Shown here in pieces: positions 5,582-5,837 of a DNA stretch of 5,837 nt. The number at the start of each line of letters is the position of its first letter. Positions within the stretch are counted from its first letter, which is position 1. The position numbers and the translations under genes are program-made. Origin of the DNA: Thermoproteota archaeon (GTDB lineage Archaea > Thermoproteota > Thermoprotei_A > Sulfolobales > Acidilobaceae); assembly GCA_013152575.1 (NCBI GenBank), contig JAADGB010000036.1, positions 1 to 5,837 of the forward strand, in the 5' to 3' direction. The notes beneath the pieces were generated by a model. The model was not told where the DNA came from. It ran no database searches and worked only from the letters and a program-made list of their open reading frames with translations.

Positions 5582-5837
5582 TTGCCTTCAACTACTTGGG
5601 TCGACGCGATCGCCCTCGCACTGGGCGGAAACCAGATAGTACCATACGTTGCCACTAGATGGGAAATAATACCTAGAATCCTGGAACTCCTAGACCTTAA
5701 GGAGGGAGAGGTCTTCTACGACCTAGGCTGTGGCGATGGAAGGGTCGCGATAGCCGCGGCTAAGAATTACCCGATAAGGAGGGCGGTATGCGTAGAGATA
5801 AACAGGCACCTCGCCGCTCAGGCAGTGGAGAACAGTA
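5582..5837 (+). CDS. Class I SAM-dependent methyltransferase, aKMT-like, 3'-truncated by the window
   Basis: The first 85 codons are present and the frame is open at the edge. VFYDLGCGDGR (44-54) is methyltransferase motif I, which binds S-adenosylmethionine, and the acidic residue ending the next strand is E72 in CVEIN. The stretch before it, PYVATRWEIIPRILELLDL (21-39), resembles the PYVPTPxxVVxxML segment that precedes motif I in the archaeal protein lysine methyltransferase aKMT and the related FAM173 group. The substrate may therefore be protein lysines, but the substrate part of the protein is outside the window. The start is TTG at 5582, the only standard start codon after the in-frame stop at 5549; a possible AGGGG Shine-Dalgarno lies 7 nt upstream. 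It is divergent from panE, with no evident functional link. Confidence 0.85.
   Translation, partial: MPSTTWVDAIALALGGNQIVPYVATRWEIIPRILELLDLKEGEVFYDLGCGDGRVAIAAAKNYPIRRAVCVEINRHLAAQAVENS

Overview
The window looks like chromosomal DNA of a hyperthermophilic crenarchaeon (Thermoproteota, possibly Desulfurococcales-like). The reasons are: archaeal TATA-box promoters with short leaders, heavy use of AGG/AGA arginine and ATA isoleucine codons, purine-loaded coding strands, frequent TTG start codons (four of the seven CDS calls), and archaeal-type PanB, PanE, DUF47 and aKMT-like proteins. No organism name can be read from the sequence alone. No mobile element, CRISPR array, rRNA or tRNA gene was found.

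Left block (1-2517, all minus strand). A PiT-type phosphate permease (1507-2517) is followed after 17 nt by a DUF47/PhoU-like protein (815-1489), the classic low-affinity phosphate uptake pair. After a 120-nt gap carrying its own TATA box and a perfect 12-bp GC-rich inverted repeat lies a MarC-family membrane protein (101-694). The first codons of one more minus-strand gene may run off the left edge (1-24).

Middle (2518-3761). A divergent intergenic region holds a TATA element for the permease, a 12-bp palindrome and a small structured segment. It leads into a plus-strand SplB/COG1533-type radical SAM protein with a CX3CX2C motif and an extra C-terminal four-cysteine cluster. Its true start is unresolved: the frame is open and coding-like for 192 nt upstream of the first in-frame ATG.

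Right block (3763-5837). A minus-strand pair overlapping by 22 nt, panE (5471 to 4542) then panB (4563 to 3763), encodes two enzymes that turn 2-oxoisovalerate into pantoate for coenzyme A synthesis. panB ends only 1 nt from the end of the convergent radical SAM gene. Divergent from panE, a class I methyltransferase resembling the archaeal lysine methyltransferase aKMT starts at 5582 and runs off the right edge.

Most of this is conserved core metabolism and transport. I do not see a clearly new multi-gene system. The points most worth a second look are the inverted repeat abutting the marC start, the radical SAM gene's missing start codon with a structured upstream region, and that protein's extra cysteine cluster.
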